NCBI GenBank assembly: GCA_963169105.1
Contig: OY720643.1
Span: 102,559,697 to 102,623,696 of the forward strand
Length of the DNA stretch: 64,000 nt
Source of the DNA: Ceriagrion tenellum
Taxonomy: Eukaryota; Arthropoda; Insecta; Odonata; Coenagrionidae
Direction of reading: 5' to 3'
Shown: one piece after another, positions 22,591-33,145 of the stretch
Numbering within the stretch: position 1 is the stretch's first letter
Layout: each line of letters starts with the position of its first letter
Program-made: the position numbers and the translations under genes
The notes under the pieces: model-generated
Seen by the model: only the letters and a program-made list of their open reading frames with translations
Database searches by the model: none
Told to the model about the DNA's origin: nothing

Positions 22591-22727
22591 TGAAGAAAGA
22601 TCGAAGGCTTTCCCGGCGTATGGTATCGAGGAAGTCAATGCGGGTTTTCCACCGGGTCAGGTTGTCCATGTCTGCCGACGTTTCGATGACCGAGTTGCTC
22701 ATCGTCTTCAGGGCATTACTTCAGGGC
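22591..22727 (-). mobile_element. Short insertion with hammerhead-like core, Penelope-like
   Basis: This 137-bp insert in HARBI1 exon 5 is absent from copy 2. It is flanked by ATAGGCGTT on both sides (22582-22590 and 22728-22736). On the minus strand it reads CTGAAGA (22711-22705), a stem CGATGA...TCATCG, then AAACGTCGG. This is the layout of hammerhead-ribozyme motifs that Penelope-like elements carry in their terminal repeats. There is no coding sequence. The assignment rests on the motif only. Confidence 0.5.
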
Positions 22728-23417
22728 ATAGGCGTTATTTCACAAATTAGATTTATATGACTTTTTTTATTTTTCTAATATTTTTTTCAAAATGCTAATC
22801 ATCTCCTCCTGCCCTTCCATCAACGTCTCCGGTGAGCAAAGGCTCTTCTCCGCCAGTTCCACTTTCCTCCTTTTCAATATAAGTGCCTCCTCTTCCATTC
22901 TCATCCTTCTCCTTAAAAACTCCAACTCCTCCTCCTCTTCTCCTTCTCCTCCAACTTCCTCTCTTCCACTTTCAACAGCCTTTCAGCCGCTGTCTCACTT
23001 CTGTATTCTGTGAATAATAATGATAATGTTTTATTAACGGGCAAGTAGCCCATTTACAATATATATAGAAAAACTTTACACAAGAATAAACATTTATATA
23101 AATGATTAAGAGAAATTGTAAAATTACATAATATTACATCTGAAACAACAATTTCTATAATATTGTTACTTAATTGACATATCTTACAGTTCACCTAAAC
23201 AATTCAGGCAGGTTTACTTGATGATTAAAACCTCAATGAAATGATGGATATTCTTCAAGTAGTTTCAATGACAAATTTTTGAGAGTAAAGCTTGAGGTAT
23301 TAAATAGCTCTATATTGTTACAGCTATTGGCATCTCTCCTAATCTGACTAAAAGGAGGGTAGTAAGCATAATTTTGTACATGGTATCTGATATTAAAAGG
23401 TAAATCAAACCTTGTAT

Positions 23418-26400
23418 CACCCCTGCGGGTAGGGGGATGGAGAATACTTCCGCAGTATCCCTGCTTGTCGTAAGAGGCGACTAAAAGGGCGGGGAGGTGA
23501 AACCCCGAAAACAAACCCCCAGGCAGCAAAGGGATGCGTCCGGACAGTTTTGTCGGTCCACTGTCTGTGTGCGGCCATACCAGCTGGCCTGCGATCCACC
23601 CGCATGTTTGCCGTGTGCGGAGACCCGTAAGGGGGAGAAGGGGATCCTGGTGGGTGAGTTCTCTGGAACCCAGCCGGGTGTCGGAAGCCCGGTATGGGCC
23701 GGAGTTCAACACCCCACTTCGGCCCTGAATTCCCTGTAAACGGGCGGTCAAGATCTAGCCAGTCTTGATCAATCGGCTTATCGACACGTTTCGATGGCGA
23801 GTGCTGGAGTGACGGGGATCTGTGTAGGGCGGCCAAAGGTGTATGGGTTTGGAGGGCCCATGCACTGGAGGCCCCACCCGAAGCAGTCCCCCTAAACAAT
23901 AGTGCTATATCCCTTGGGTAGCCCTGGCGACCACACCGGTTTGCGGTGTGGCGTCCCGAATGTGTGGCTCCGTGGTGGGTGGGGAGCCCAGGGGATGAAT
24001 TTATAATTTTCATGGAGCTAGAAAATCTTCCTCCATCTAAAAGATCCCGTCCGGAAACGGGCGGGGGAGAGAGAACGCTAACCGCCTCAAGGCGGTATCT
24101 TATTATGAGAAGTACAAAGGAAGGTGAGACCCTTACAAAGGTGTCTCCCTTCCTCCTTCGAATAGTCCTCTCGTCCGCCGTAACTGGCGATATACTATCT
24201 GCAAAGAAGCTGGGAGACGGTACACTACTTATTGAAACGGCCAACGATAAGCAGAGTGCGAAACTGCTAAACATGAAAAACTTCATGACCAACCGGTCAA
24301 GGTCGAGGTGCACCGTACCCTAAACACCAGTCGGGGAGTGATTAGCAGCTACGACCTGCTGTACGTAGACGACGACGAAATTAAGAGAGAAATGGCCTCT
24401 CAGGGCGTTGTTGACTGTCGTCGTCTGAAAATTAAGCGTAACGGTGAGCTGACTAACAGTACATCTGTAATCCTCACCTTCTCACTTGCACAGGTCTGGA
24501 AGAAGGTGCGTAGCATCTGCGGCTCTCGTCAGGAACACGGCGCTTCGATATTGAAGGTCGATGACCGGATGGTGACCTCCCAGCCGGAAATATGTGAAGT
24601 GTTTGGTCGTTTACTCGCGAAGACCTGCAGTAACGCCAACTATGATGCAGCGTTCAGAGCGATTAAAGATAGATCCGAGGCTGCCGCTCTGAATTTTAAT
24701 TTCAGTGGTATGCGTCCTATTGCTGCCTACAATGAATGCTTCAATATGTGGGAGCTGACCTCCGCAATTGCGGACTTCCGGGACTCCTCACCAGGAATGG
24801 ATGGCGTCCACAATGCGTTCATCCGGAATCTTCCCGAGGCCGCATTGTCGGAAGTCCTCCACACCCTCAACCAACTCTGGGTGGAGGGTACTATCCCACA
24901 TTCCTGGCGGGAGTCTGCAATAGTCCCTATTCCAAAGCCAGGAAAGGAAAGGATTTACGAAAACAACTATAGACCCATCTCTCTTACCAGCTGCCTGTGC
25001 AAGGTCATGGAAAGAATGGTCAATCGCCGGCTCGTTTAGTGGTTGGAGCGTAGGAACCTACTTGCTAACATCCAGTGTGGTTTTCGGCGGGGAAGATCGA
25101 CAATTGACCATCTCGTCCGAGCGGATAATTTCATCCAGGAAGCCTTTCTTTTGCGCAGACATGTCGTCACTGTTTTCTTCGATCTGGAGAAGGCATACGA
25201 TAGGGTCTGGCGGCACAAAATTTTAAAGACGCTGCACAGTTGGGGTTTTAGGGGTAACTTACCCATTTTTATTCAAAACTTTTTAAGGAGCCGGGTATTT
25301 AAAGTGAGAGTGGGGAAAAGTCTGTCCCAGTTTTACACCCAGGAAAACGGAGTACCCCAGGGCTCCGTTTTAAGTGTCACTCTTTTTGCAATCGCCATCA
25401 ATGATGTCGTGGATTGTATTAAGGCTCCGGTAATGGGATCATTGTTTGTTGATGACCTGGCTATTTTCTACCGGTCGTCCAAACTCGTCAGTGCAACCAG
25501 AATAATACAACTGACGCTAAATAAACTGGATAAATGGTCTCGCAGCAATGGCTTCCGTTTCTCAGCTGAGAAGACGAAATGCGTTCACTTTTACCGAAAA
25601 CGGGGATATCATGATCCACCACCTCTGCGCTTGGGTGGAAGACTCCTTCCATATGTGGAGTCAATACGTTTCCTCGGTATGATATTTGATTACCGACTTA
25701 ATTGGCGGGAACATGTACGACTGTTAAGTGAAAGATGCCGTCAGGCCTTAAATATTTTAAAAGTTTTAACTAACTCGAACTGGGGTGCAGATCGCACCAC
25801 GATGCTTTTACTGTACCGTGCCCTCATTAGATCTCGTCTGGACTACGGCTCCTTCGTCTACTCCTCCGGACGAGAGTCGTACTTGAGGCCTTTGACAACG
25901 GTTCACAATGCTGGACTGCGGCTGGCCACCGGTGCTTTCAGGACAAGTCATGTTCTGAGTATTTATGCTGACGCTGGAGAGCCGCCTCTGTATGTCCGCA
26001 GGAACATACTGATGTGCTCCTACGTGGCAAAACTTTTATCAATGACCAAGCATCCATGTCACGATATTGTTTTTAACCCTAGATTTTTAGACAATTTTAA
26101 TGGACGGAGAAGGGCCACTCGCCCTTTAAGCTTACGTTTTAACAATTTTATCCAAGAGAATAATTTCTCTCTTCCGGAAGTTTATCCGGTAGGTTATCCC
26201 AACCAAGCCCCATGGAATATACCACGGCTAGATATTTACCTTGAACTGAGCAAGCTAAAAAAATCCTCCACCATCGATTCAGAATACCAGGTAATGTTCA
26301 AGGAAATGCTGAATTCCCACCCGGATACCATCCCTATATATACGGATGGATCCAAGTCCAATTCAGCGTGTGCGTGCGCAGTATACTCCCCTAATCACGG

Positions 26401-27320
26401 AGTCGTGAAAGCGAAGCTCAGTCCGCGCTGTAGTGTTTACACAGCGGAACTGTTCGCTATAAAGATGGCTATCCACGGCATACATGGCTGTAATAAGTCT
26501 TTTATAATCTGCACAGACTCTTTAAGCGCATTGAAAGCAGTTTCCGACTTTTCCCCACTCTGTCCTATCGTTCAGGATATACATAATGCCCTTCTTTCTC
26601 TCAATAAAAAGGGAATAAGAGTAAGCTTTGCATGGGTTCCTGTGCATGTGGGAATAGACGGAAACGAGAAGGCTGACTCAGCGGCGAAGGAAGCACTGAA
26701 CGACCTAGAAGCCTTTTCTTTCTTGGTACCGGCAGAGCATATGATAGATAGATAGGTATGTGCGCAGAGGTGGAAGGACTCGTGGAGGAGCCAAACGAAT
26801 AATAAATTGCGCTGCCTGAAAGCAGATACGCAGGCTTGGGCCTCTTCCGTCAGGAGCTGCCGTAGGGAGGAAGTTGTCATCACGCGACTGAGAATAGGGC
26901 ACTGTGCCCTGACCCACTCATACCTCTTCACCGAAGAGAAGATCCCACCTCGCTGTGATGAATGCGACTGCCCATTGAGCGTGAAACATGTATTGACGGC
27001 TTGTGAAAGGTACCGAGCTCTTCGAGAAAGATATCATATCAGTGGTGGGCTGGAACAAGTTCTCGGCAATAACCCTATTGCCCTCGGTCGCGTAGTCGAA
27101 TTTTTAAAAAGTACTGACATATTTAAGGCACTTTGAAATCTAATGTTTTAACTGGAAATACGATTTATTTTATTCCTTCTCTGGTTTCTTAAAAATGAAA
27201 TTGTTACGGAATAAATATTGAATTTCACGTCCTATAAACTTGTATTGACGTGAATTAGGTTGCGAGCGGTGCAAAATGACCTTAGCTGTCGACGCACCAG
27301 ATAAACCTACCACTACTACT
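23418..27320 (+). mobile_element. I-group LINE, copy C (3.9 kb, internally deleted)
   Basis: It begins ACCCCTGCGGG and ends with GGTGCAAAATGACC, GTCGACGCACC and (TAC)n. The target duplication is CAAACCTTGTAT (23406-23417 and 27321-27332), inside the CR1-like LINE. ORF1 starts at 24012 (MELENLPPSKRSRPETGGG), loses one A in an A-run near 24276, and is then fused to ORF2 by a deletion near 24484 that removes the zinc knuckles, the endonuclease and the linker. 5' UTR and tail are complete. Confidence 0.95.
24500..27136 (+). pseudogene. I-group ORF2: reverse transcriptase and RNase H, copy C
   Basis: RT blocks are DSSPGMDGVHNAFIRNLPEA, ENNYRPISLTSCLCKVMERM, a TAG replacing the first Trp of the WWLERRNL motif (25037-25039), IQCGFRRGRSTIDHLV, FFDLEKAYDRVW, NGVPQGSVLSVTLF and the catalytic SLFVDDLAIF. 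The frame 25043-26755 continues to RNase H with PIYTDGSKSN, YTAELFAIKMAI, ICTDSLSALKAV and HVGIDGNEKADSAAKEAL (D-E-D-D set present). After a break at 26755 the C-terminal EEVVITRLRIGHCALTHSYL and CDECDCPLSVKHVLTACERY follow in another frame to 27136. RNase H after RT places the element in the I group, not Jockey. Confidence 0.9.
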
Positions 27321-30300
27321 CAAACCTTGTATTATGTTTTGGGACTCTCATGTGTGTTGCATTTAGGAGTTAAGGGGAATCAATCTTATTATTTAATAAT
27401 TTGTAATGGAATGTTATGTTATTAATTTTCCAATGTTTACCCAAAGAGGGATGATTTAGAAAATGTAGGGTTTCATGATAGCTGTTCCTTTTTCCTTGTT
27501 TCCAATAAGATTTTTGTGTAGGACCATAAGATTTGTGAGTGTTGATCTTCCTTTAGTGAAACCATGCTGTTCAGGGGTAATAATAAAGTGTAAAATGGGA
27601 GTTATTTTATCAACAACCAATGATTCTAAGACTTAAGCAATAAACGAAAGCTTGGCGATAGGGTGATAATTTGTTATATCATTCCCGTTTCCCTGTATGT
27701 GAATTTAGACTGTATAAGTAGATTTGAGTAAATCAGGAAAGATCTCTGTAGAGAGGGATTTGTTAAACAGAATATAAAGTGAGACACAGCAATTATGAAT
27801 AAAACATAATGGAGGGAAAAAACAAAAGACAAGTCCTATGAGGAGGACCAAGAGAAGATTGAGAGACCAAGAGGCTGCAGTGAACCAATCCTAGGAATGA
27901 ACCACTAATGATAATGACAGTAAGAATTAACTTGAGTTCACATGATAGTTAGCTCTTACCTTTAATTTTCTTTCTCCCTATTTCACTTCTACTGGCTGAA
28001 GCTTTAGAAGCTGGAGTTGATTGTGAGGAAGGGGATGGTGAGGGAGGAGATGGAGAGGAAATAGGAGATGGGGCATGAGAAGAATTACTTTGTGTGGGAT
28101 TGGAGGGTAGGGATGAAGGAGAGGAAGCTACCAAAGGGACACTAACTCTGTCTGATGGTGCTGGCTGAAATGACCCTGGATAGGTCAGAGGACGGATTAA
28201 TGACAGGATCATCCTGAAATATGAACCAGAATGAACATGAATGACAAAAGTAGCACTGATAAGAAGTTATAGTTGTCTATGATTAAAAGTAAGTGCAGTT
28301 ATAAATTACTTCAAAAATCAAATGATAGAGACTTCTTACCTCAAACTTAATTAGTGATTCATTGGTATCTGCATGCCCCAATACAGCATTATTCCCTATT
28401 AGGGGAACTACCCTCTTCTGAAATGAGGAGAGTTAATGCTCCATAGGCGTCCCTCCACCTGTTCTTCCCCCCTCTCTGGCCAATGCAGCCACCTTCCCCT
28501 TGGTTGAGGTCTTTATATCCTGCCAAGACTGAAAAAAATCCATCAGTATCATTTTAATACTCAGTTTGCAAGAAGAGAAAAATATTCGATAGGTTAAATC
28601 ATTGTGGCCTTTTTCTTGGTTATGGACTGATTGATTGTTGTAGCACTTCAGCCAGACTATTAATAGTTTCAATTCAGAGGGAAAATAAGCAAATAAAGTA
28701 TCATGGAATGTAGGAGACTACATTAAAAGATCAAGGGACTCCATGGTAGACCAGCAAGGGTAGACATGTGTCTGAGAATACCGAGATCTAATATAATGGT
28801 AATGTATTTGAAGACTTTTCTGTACATGAATATTTTCCTTTTGCACAACAAAGGATAGGGTGAAGTGCTACTCAAGTTTTGGTAAAATGTATCTTACTTG
28901 ATTTGATGATTGCTCTGCATTGGTTGAGGATAAATGTAATAAAAAATAAATGTAAATAAATTATGTGTATGATTTTATCATATTTTAAACTATGTATATA
29001 CATTCCACATGTCTTGCAGGAAAAATACCTAGAGTACATCGAGTAGTTTAGGGTGGAATAGCTTTTAAACCTTCACGATTATCAAGAATTTGCTTTCTAA
29101 GTGACTATTTTCCATGTTGTTAGCCCATGCTTCATGAATGTTAGAGGTGATTTCTTTTGGGATTTGTAACCTAGCTATATTGCAAATCTTTTGCTTTAAC
29201 ACAATGTTATCACCCAACAGAATTGCATTACCAATGGTTCAAGGAATTAGAAGGAACATATAGCATGGGGGGTTTGGGTATCTGAGCCACTCAGACCAAA
29301 AAATTATTGGGAAAAAGAGATTAAATGAATAAACTGAATATATGTTTCACACTTCACTGAGAGTACAATCACCCTCACTCAGAGGAAAAAATCTCTTACG
29401 TAGATGCCATTTTAAATTTAACTACATTCAATCAGCAGTTAATGCAAACAGTTGTGCAAAAAAATACAACACCAACACAGTAATCGCCTGCCACTTTGAA
29501 ATTTACCCATCCATTGTGATGGAAATAAGTCCCTGTACACAAATATTTCCAACTGGGCGAATGACAGTAAACAAAACACTTATAGCAATGCATTGAGATG
29601 GTGCTTTAAGGCATGTACATTTTTTAAACTATTGAATCCTCTTGTATGTGTAATTTTCTGTAGTAACAGCAGTAGCATGCAATACTGAATTTTTAAATAA
29701 AGCCTTACTAAACTGAATGCCATTAGTAAATGTATTTTACAATTTTCTCCAGTAAATATGACAATATCACTCATAGCAATAACAATCGGCGAGCAACTCA
29801 AAAACAGAAACATAATTAGGTACCCCTGAACCGAATCAATTGTAACAATATGCTTATTGAAATCGTTCTTTAATGTCTAAACACTATCTAAAATCTTTAA
29901 CCTGTAATTAATCTGATTCATCAATTGAATTGAAATTGAATTAATGAAAATCAAGTGAGTTGTCACATCGTTGGAGTACCGATTTCCTAGCGCCGTAAAC
30001 GGTGGTTTCCACATGATACTCTCAATAAAAAAAACACTTCACTGGCTGGAGAAAAACTGCGAAAAGTATATTACACTAACCTAATAACTCTTGGTTTTTC
30101 TCGTGCGTTAAACACAGTAATTACTACTTTGCATCGAGTTAAATTTCGTTGCCGATCAAGGATTTGTGACGCGACAAATTACGCATAAGAAAAAACCACG
30201 CCGAAATCTAACTATTATAGCTGGTAGATAACAGAATATTATAACGCTACTAACCTTCCTCCATTCCTTCCATGTCTTGGAGGCCCCACCACAAGAATTT

Positions 30301-30857
30301 AGCTTTGTGGCTGCCTCCTGCCACAGCGCGGCTGCGTCTTTGGCGCCGAAAGATGAAGTGAATTTGCCTTTGGCAATGTTTTCATGCGCTGTAAAACCAT
30401 TTTACGCCTTGTTTTAGGAAGATCATGGTTCTTATACAAACAGAAATGTTTGTACTTAATCATTAAAATAAGTTGCATGCTTTCTTACCTTCAACGAACT
30501 CCAAAAGTTGATTCTTTTGTTCCGCGTTGATTTTCGCCATGGTTGCTCTCGTTGCTCTTCTACGGCAATGCTCTCCACTCGCATTAACTTGTCAAAACTA
30601 CAATGTACATTTCCCGGACAAACTTTGAGTCAGCCAAAGTTGGCTGTGATTGGTTTAGGGTTCATACACTGTGACGCATAGCAACGTTGCCACATCGCAC
30701 CACCCGTAATCAGTCTCGCACGGTTGAAATGATGTCGCATACGACCTTCAACGTTTCAAGCATACCACAATACCGTTAGCTCGCGAACTGTGCGATTTCA
30801 GCAACGGGTCATCTAGAGCGTTCGACAGTAAGTCGCTCGGTTTCGAGCATAGCCCCC

Positions 30858-32410
30858 CTGGTGCCCTTAAGTTGTCGGACGACCCGCCAAACCAGTGCGT
30901 CGTCCTCAGCTCCTTCAGTGACTCGCCAGGTGAGCTTCCCAGGAATCCCGACGTACGTCGAACGACGTGCGTCCCGAAGCGCGGAGCGCACCTCGTCGTT
31001 CATCCTGGTCAGCTCTTGCCGGAGATCTGCAGTTCTCACCTGCTGCCAACTCCTCCGGATGTTATTGCGCCGTTGGATCAGGTGCCGCACGCCGTTGGGC
31101 AGTGGTATTCTGGTCCTGGGGCGGCTGCACCGTCTTCAAGGGGATGGAGGCTCCGATGGCAGCGTTGACAGTGTTCGTGAGATGCTCGACCATTTGGTCC
31201 GCAGCATCTGTCGGTGGGCACTGGATGATCTCTCGGCAGGTTCCTTGCGATCGTCTGTCTGAAGGTTTCCCAGCAGGCGTTGGACATGTCGCGTACCTCC
31301 CTCGGCGCCACGTTGTCCACGACGGCACCAAGGGTGAGCAGCGTTGGGTAGTGGTCCGACGACAAATCGACGCACGCGTGCATGCGGAGAGACTCCCGGA
31401 CATCGCGGGTGACTGCAATGTCTCCCCGCTCGTGCATCGCCGTCCTCGGCGCCACCACCACAAGTCCCTCGTCCGTGAATCGGGAATCAGGTTGTAGGGT
31501 AGCTCCTTGGACGCCAGTCGCGACGGCGCCTTCGCCTGCTTACCGGCTGCAGTCACCGGTGGCGCTGGCTGCTGCTTCGCGGGCGTTGGGCCATATGGCC
31601 GCCGCTCCGCGGGCGCTGGGCCAGATGGCCGCTGCTTGGCGGCTGCTGGTGGTGGACGCGGCTTTGCGGGTGGCTTGGGACCCTTCCCGCTCCGCATGCG
31701 TTCCAGTGCCTCCAGGTACACCGGACACCTGTGAGATGCTGCCGTGTGTGGGCCACCGCAGTTGCAGCAGGTGGCCCTGTCGTGCACCGTGAGTGTGCAC
31801 TCATCTCGGAGGTGTGGCCCGGTGCAGCGGAAGCACCGTGGCTTGCAGCGGCACGACACGGCGACGTGGCCGAAGCGGTTGCAGCGGCGACACTGCATCG
31901 GTCCCTTCTCACTCCGGAAGGGCTCGATGACAACTCTGTCATGGCAGAGTTGTCGGATCTCCGTCGGCGGGAAGGAAGCAGACAGACAATCTTGACAGAC
32001 CCTTGATCAAGTACCGAATGCCCGGTACCCTCTCAAGTGGCTGGGAGTGCCATTCGATCTCAAGGGAGTCGAGAGTGGCGGTCGCCTTCCGGTGCATCTC
32101 CACTGTCTCCACGGTCAGCCGCACCGATGTCCGCCGGACGTCGAAGACGAAGTCTTCACCGATGGAGGACTCAAATGCCTGCGTCACCTCCTCCAACTTC
32201 TGCACCCCGAACATGACGATTGGGTTAGGTCGCTTGGAAGTTTTCGCGACCGGTTCCGGCTTCTGCCGTTGCCGGGACGCTACATCCTTTCAATCACCTT
32301 CCTCGTCATCGGAGATGGAGGCCGCCCAGTCGTCGTCCTGCGGTCCCGATGGCGAAGGCCCATCCTTCTCCATTGGGTCCATCTTCCTCTTCTTCTGGCC
32401 CTGCTGAGAA
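30858..32410 (-). mobile_element. Jockey-type LINE, 5' half: ORF1 (gag-like) and part of ORF2
   Basis: ORF1 starts near 32395 (MDPMEKDGPSPSGPQDDDWA) and has a basic RNA-binding region (VMFGVQKLEEVTQAFESS, IEWHSQPLERVPGIRYLIKG). Then come zinc knuckles CRRCNRFGHVAVSC, CFRCTGPHLRDEC and CCNCGGPHTAASHRC, then a Pro/Ala/Lys-rich tail. At about 31490 the sequence jumps into the end of the ORF2 endonuclease (LSSDHYPTLLTLGAV), so most of the endonuclease is deleted. The linker before RT ends QLKGT at the Harbinger insertion. Frameshifts near 31940 and 31070 confirm decay. The copy starts inside a CR1-like RT, just after that element's AFDSVD motif, on the same strand. Confidence 0.85.
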
Positions 32411-32855
32411 GGGAGAGAGTTTGTGAAGTAAAATACCTTAATCCACTGAATCAAATGCTTTTTAAGATCATAAAAGACTCCTGTGACAGTGTTTAGCTTG
32501 TCAAGTTCAGTGAGTTCTAGAGAGGATATCAAATTTAATCGAAAATTATAATAATCTGTCGAATATAACTTTTTCAAAAACTTAGTAAATACAGAGAGAA
32601 ATGAAATTGGTCTGTAATTATTCATATGTTGCGAATCACCATCCTTGAAAATGGGGATATGACCTTGGCTACTTTCAATTTGTCAGGAAAAATTCCCAGT
32701 GAGAGTGACTCATTAACTAAATATGTTAATGGAGGTATTATAGCCATTTTTGCATTCCCTTTCCATATGGAACCTGGTATGTTATCGTAGCCAGAGGAGT
32801 GCTTCCTACTTATTTGAACTGATATGTTGTCAATTTCCTCCTCATCTGTGGGGTA
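32411..32855 (-). pseudogene. CR1-like LINE reverse-transcriptase fragment
   Basis: Minus-strand RT blocks are EEEIDNISVQISRKHSSGYD and NIPGSIWKGN, then FPDKLKVAKVISPFS, a frameshift, NNYRPISFLSVFTKFLKKL and FYDLKK..AFDSVD. The order and motifs match CR1/L2-type RTs. It is cut upstream by a pogo/Tigger element at 32856 and downstream by the Jockey-type LINE. Confidence 0.75.
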
Positions 32856-33038
32856 GGGGAGAGTTGGACAAAACGGGATACCATTCTTTTTTTCTTTCTT
32901 TTCAGGAAATTTTGTCAAGAAAATTGCACATATGTTGTATCATAAGTTTAAGCATTTATTAATGAACACAAAGATACTTTTTTAAACATTTTACTTAACT
33001 TGAACATATAAAAAAAAAAAATTTCCCAAAAGCTTACA

Positions 33039-33077
33039 GATCCCGTTTTATCCGACCATGGTTGGATAAAACGGGAT
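33039..33077. repeat. Subterminal palindrome of the pogo element
   Basis: ATCCCGTTTTATCC and GGATAAAACGGGAT face each other across a short centre. The same motif forms the element ends (32862, 35627, 35645) and recurs at 35221, 35251 and 35276, making eight copies in all. They are the likely transposase binding sites. Confidence 0.85.
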
Positions 33078-33145
33078 AGGGATTTCTTGGTTATTTGTTT
33101 CTAGTAAAATTTTTTCAAAAACAAAATTATTCTTGAAAAACAAAG

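Larger units (their letters stand above)
19207..22747 (+). pseudogene. HARBI1-type DDE transposase, copy 1 (5 exons)
   Basis: Exons are 19207-19428, 20773-20966, 21173-21320, 21407-21551 and 22219-22747; all boundaries have GT/AG and the phases join correctly. Exon 1 encodes DDRKFVKLYRVTKDVGRELI and SSALTAETK. Exon 2 has VLAALRFFAGGPYQSYVGGD and the helix-turn-helix region MDQSSVSRCISDVTRCI. Exon 3 carries the first catalytic Asp (GVIGAIDCTHVAIMAPP), exon 4 the second (ARYPGATNDAFIY), and exon 5 the Glu region (ERCNGLLKAMWRCLLKHR). Expected length is about 364 residues, normal for HARBI1. Exon 5 has two stops (at SC and EQ) and a 137-bp insertion, and intron 1 holds a LINE. In a live element it would cut and paste the element with the Myb-like partner. 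Confidence 0.85.
23010..27950 (-). mobile_element. CR1-like LINE in the Myb intron of Harbinger copy 1 (split)
   Basis: Minus-strand pieces at 27340-27780 and 23030-23417 belong to one CR1-like LINE and are separated by I-group LINE C. They include the RT scraps around FPDLLKS and TPEQHGFTKGRS and the ORF2 C-terminus (HTRFDLPFNIRYHVQNYAYY). The 3' tail region is AATAATGATAATGTTTTATT (plus strand) at 23015. Compared with copy 2, about 460 bases of RT are deleted near 27480. The 5' limit is uncertain. Confidence 0.65.
22767..30540 (-). pseudogene. Myb/SANT-like Harbinger partner gene, copy 1 (5 exons)
   Basis: Exons on the minus strand: 30540-30489 (MAKINAEQKNQLLEFVE), 30388-30255 (HENIAKGKFTSSFGAKDAAA, LWQEAATKLNSCGGASKTWK), 28528-28340 (SWQDIKTSTKGKVAALAREG, VLGHADTNES), 28213-27960 (Ser/Pro-rich linker) and 23007-22767 (charged coiled coil ending at TAA). 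Splice signals are good (for example CCATTTTACAG-like acceptor at exon 2, GTAAGAAG donor at exon 3). The first three exons form the trihelix/Myb domain of the NAIF1/zeste-like type found in PIF/Harbinger second ORFs. Defects: a TAA stop after GTPMEH in exon 3 and frame changes in exon 4. Intron 4 contains the CR1-like and I-group LINEs. A CCAAT box (GATTGGTT on the plus strand) lies about 100 bases upstream of the start. Confidence 0.8.
19026..30857 (+). mobile_element. PIF/Harbinger DNA transposon, copy 1, with nested insertions
   Basis: The ends are GGGGGCTATGCTCGAAA at 19026-19042 and its exact inverse TTTCGAGCATAGCCCCC at 30841-30857, flanked on both sides by CTG, a 3-bp target duplication as expected for PIF/Harbinger. 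Inside are a HARBI1-type transposase (plus) and a Myb-like gene (minus), arranged tail to tail. The target is ORF2 of a Jockey-type LINE whose protein runs QLKGT on one side and RRDPLVHRGK on the other. Secondary insertions are I-group LINEs at 19589 and 23418, a Penelope-like scrap at 22591 and a CR1-like LINE at about 23010-27950. The last is shared with copy 2, so it pre-dates their separation. Confidence 0.9.

Noticed and set aside
22397..22702. Minus-strand 101-codon ORF over the Penelope-like insert
   Set aside because: It spans the insert boundary and the antisense of HARBI1 exon 5; not a real gene.
23417..24313. Long minus-strand ORF (298 codons), repeated at 36147-37073 and 53134-54030
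   Set aside because: It is antisense to the LINE 5' UTR and ORF1 start; it recurs because the LINE DNA recurs, and its residues match no family.
30861..32496. Several plus-strand ORFs of 90-176 codons
   Set aside because: They are shadows of the Jockey ORF1 and ORF2 on the minus strand; composition mirrors the antisense zinc-knuckle region.
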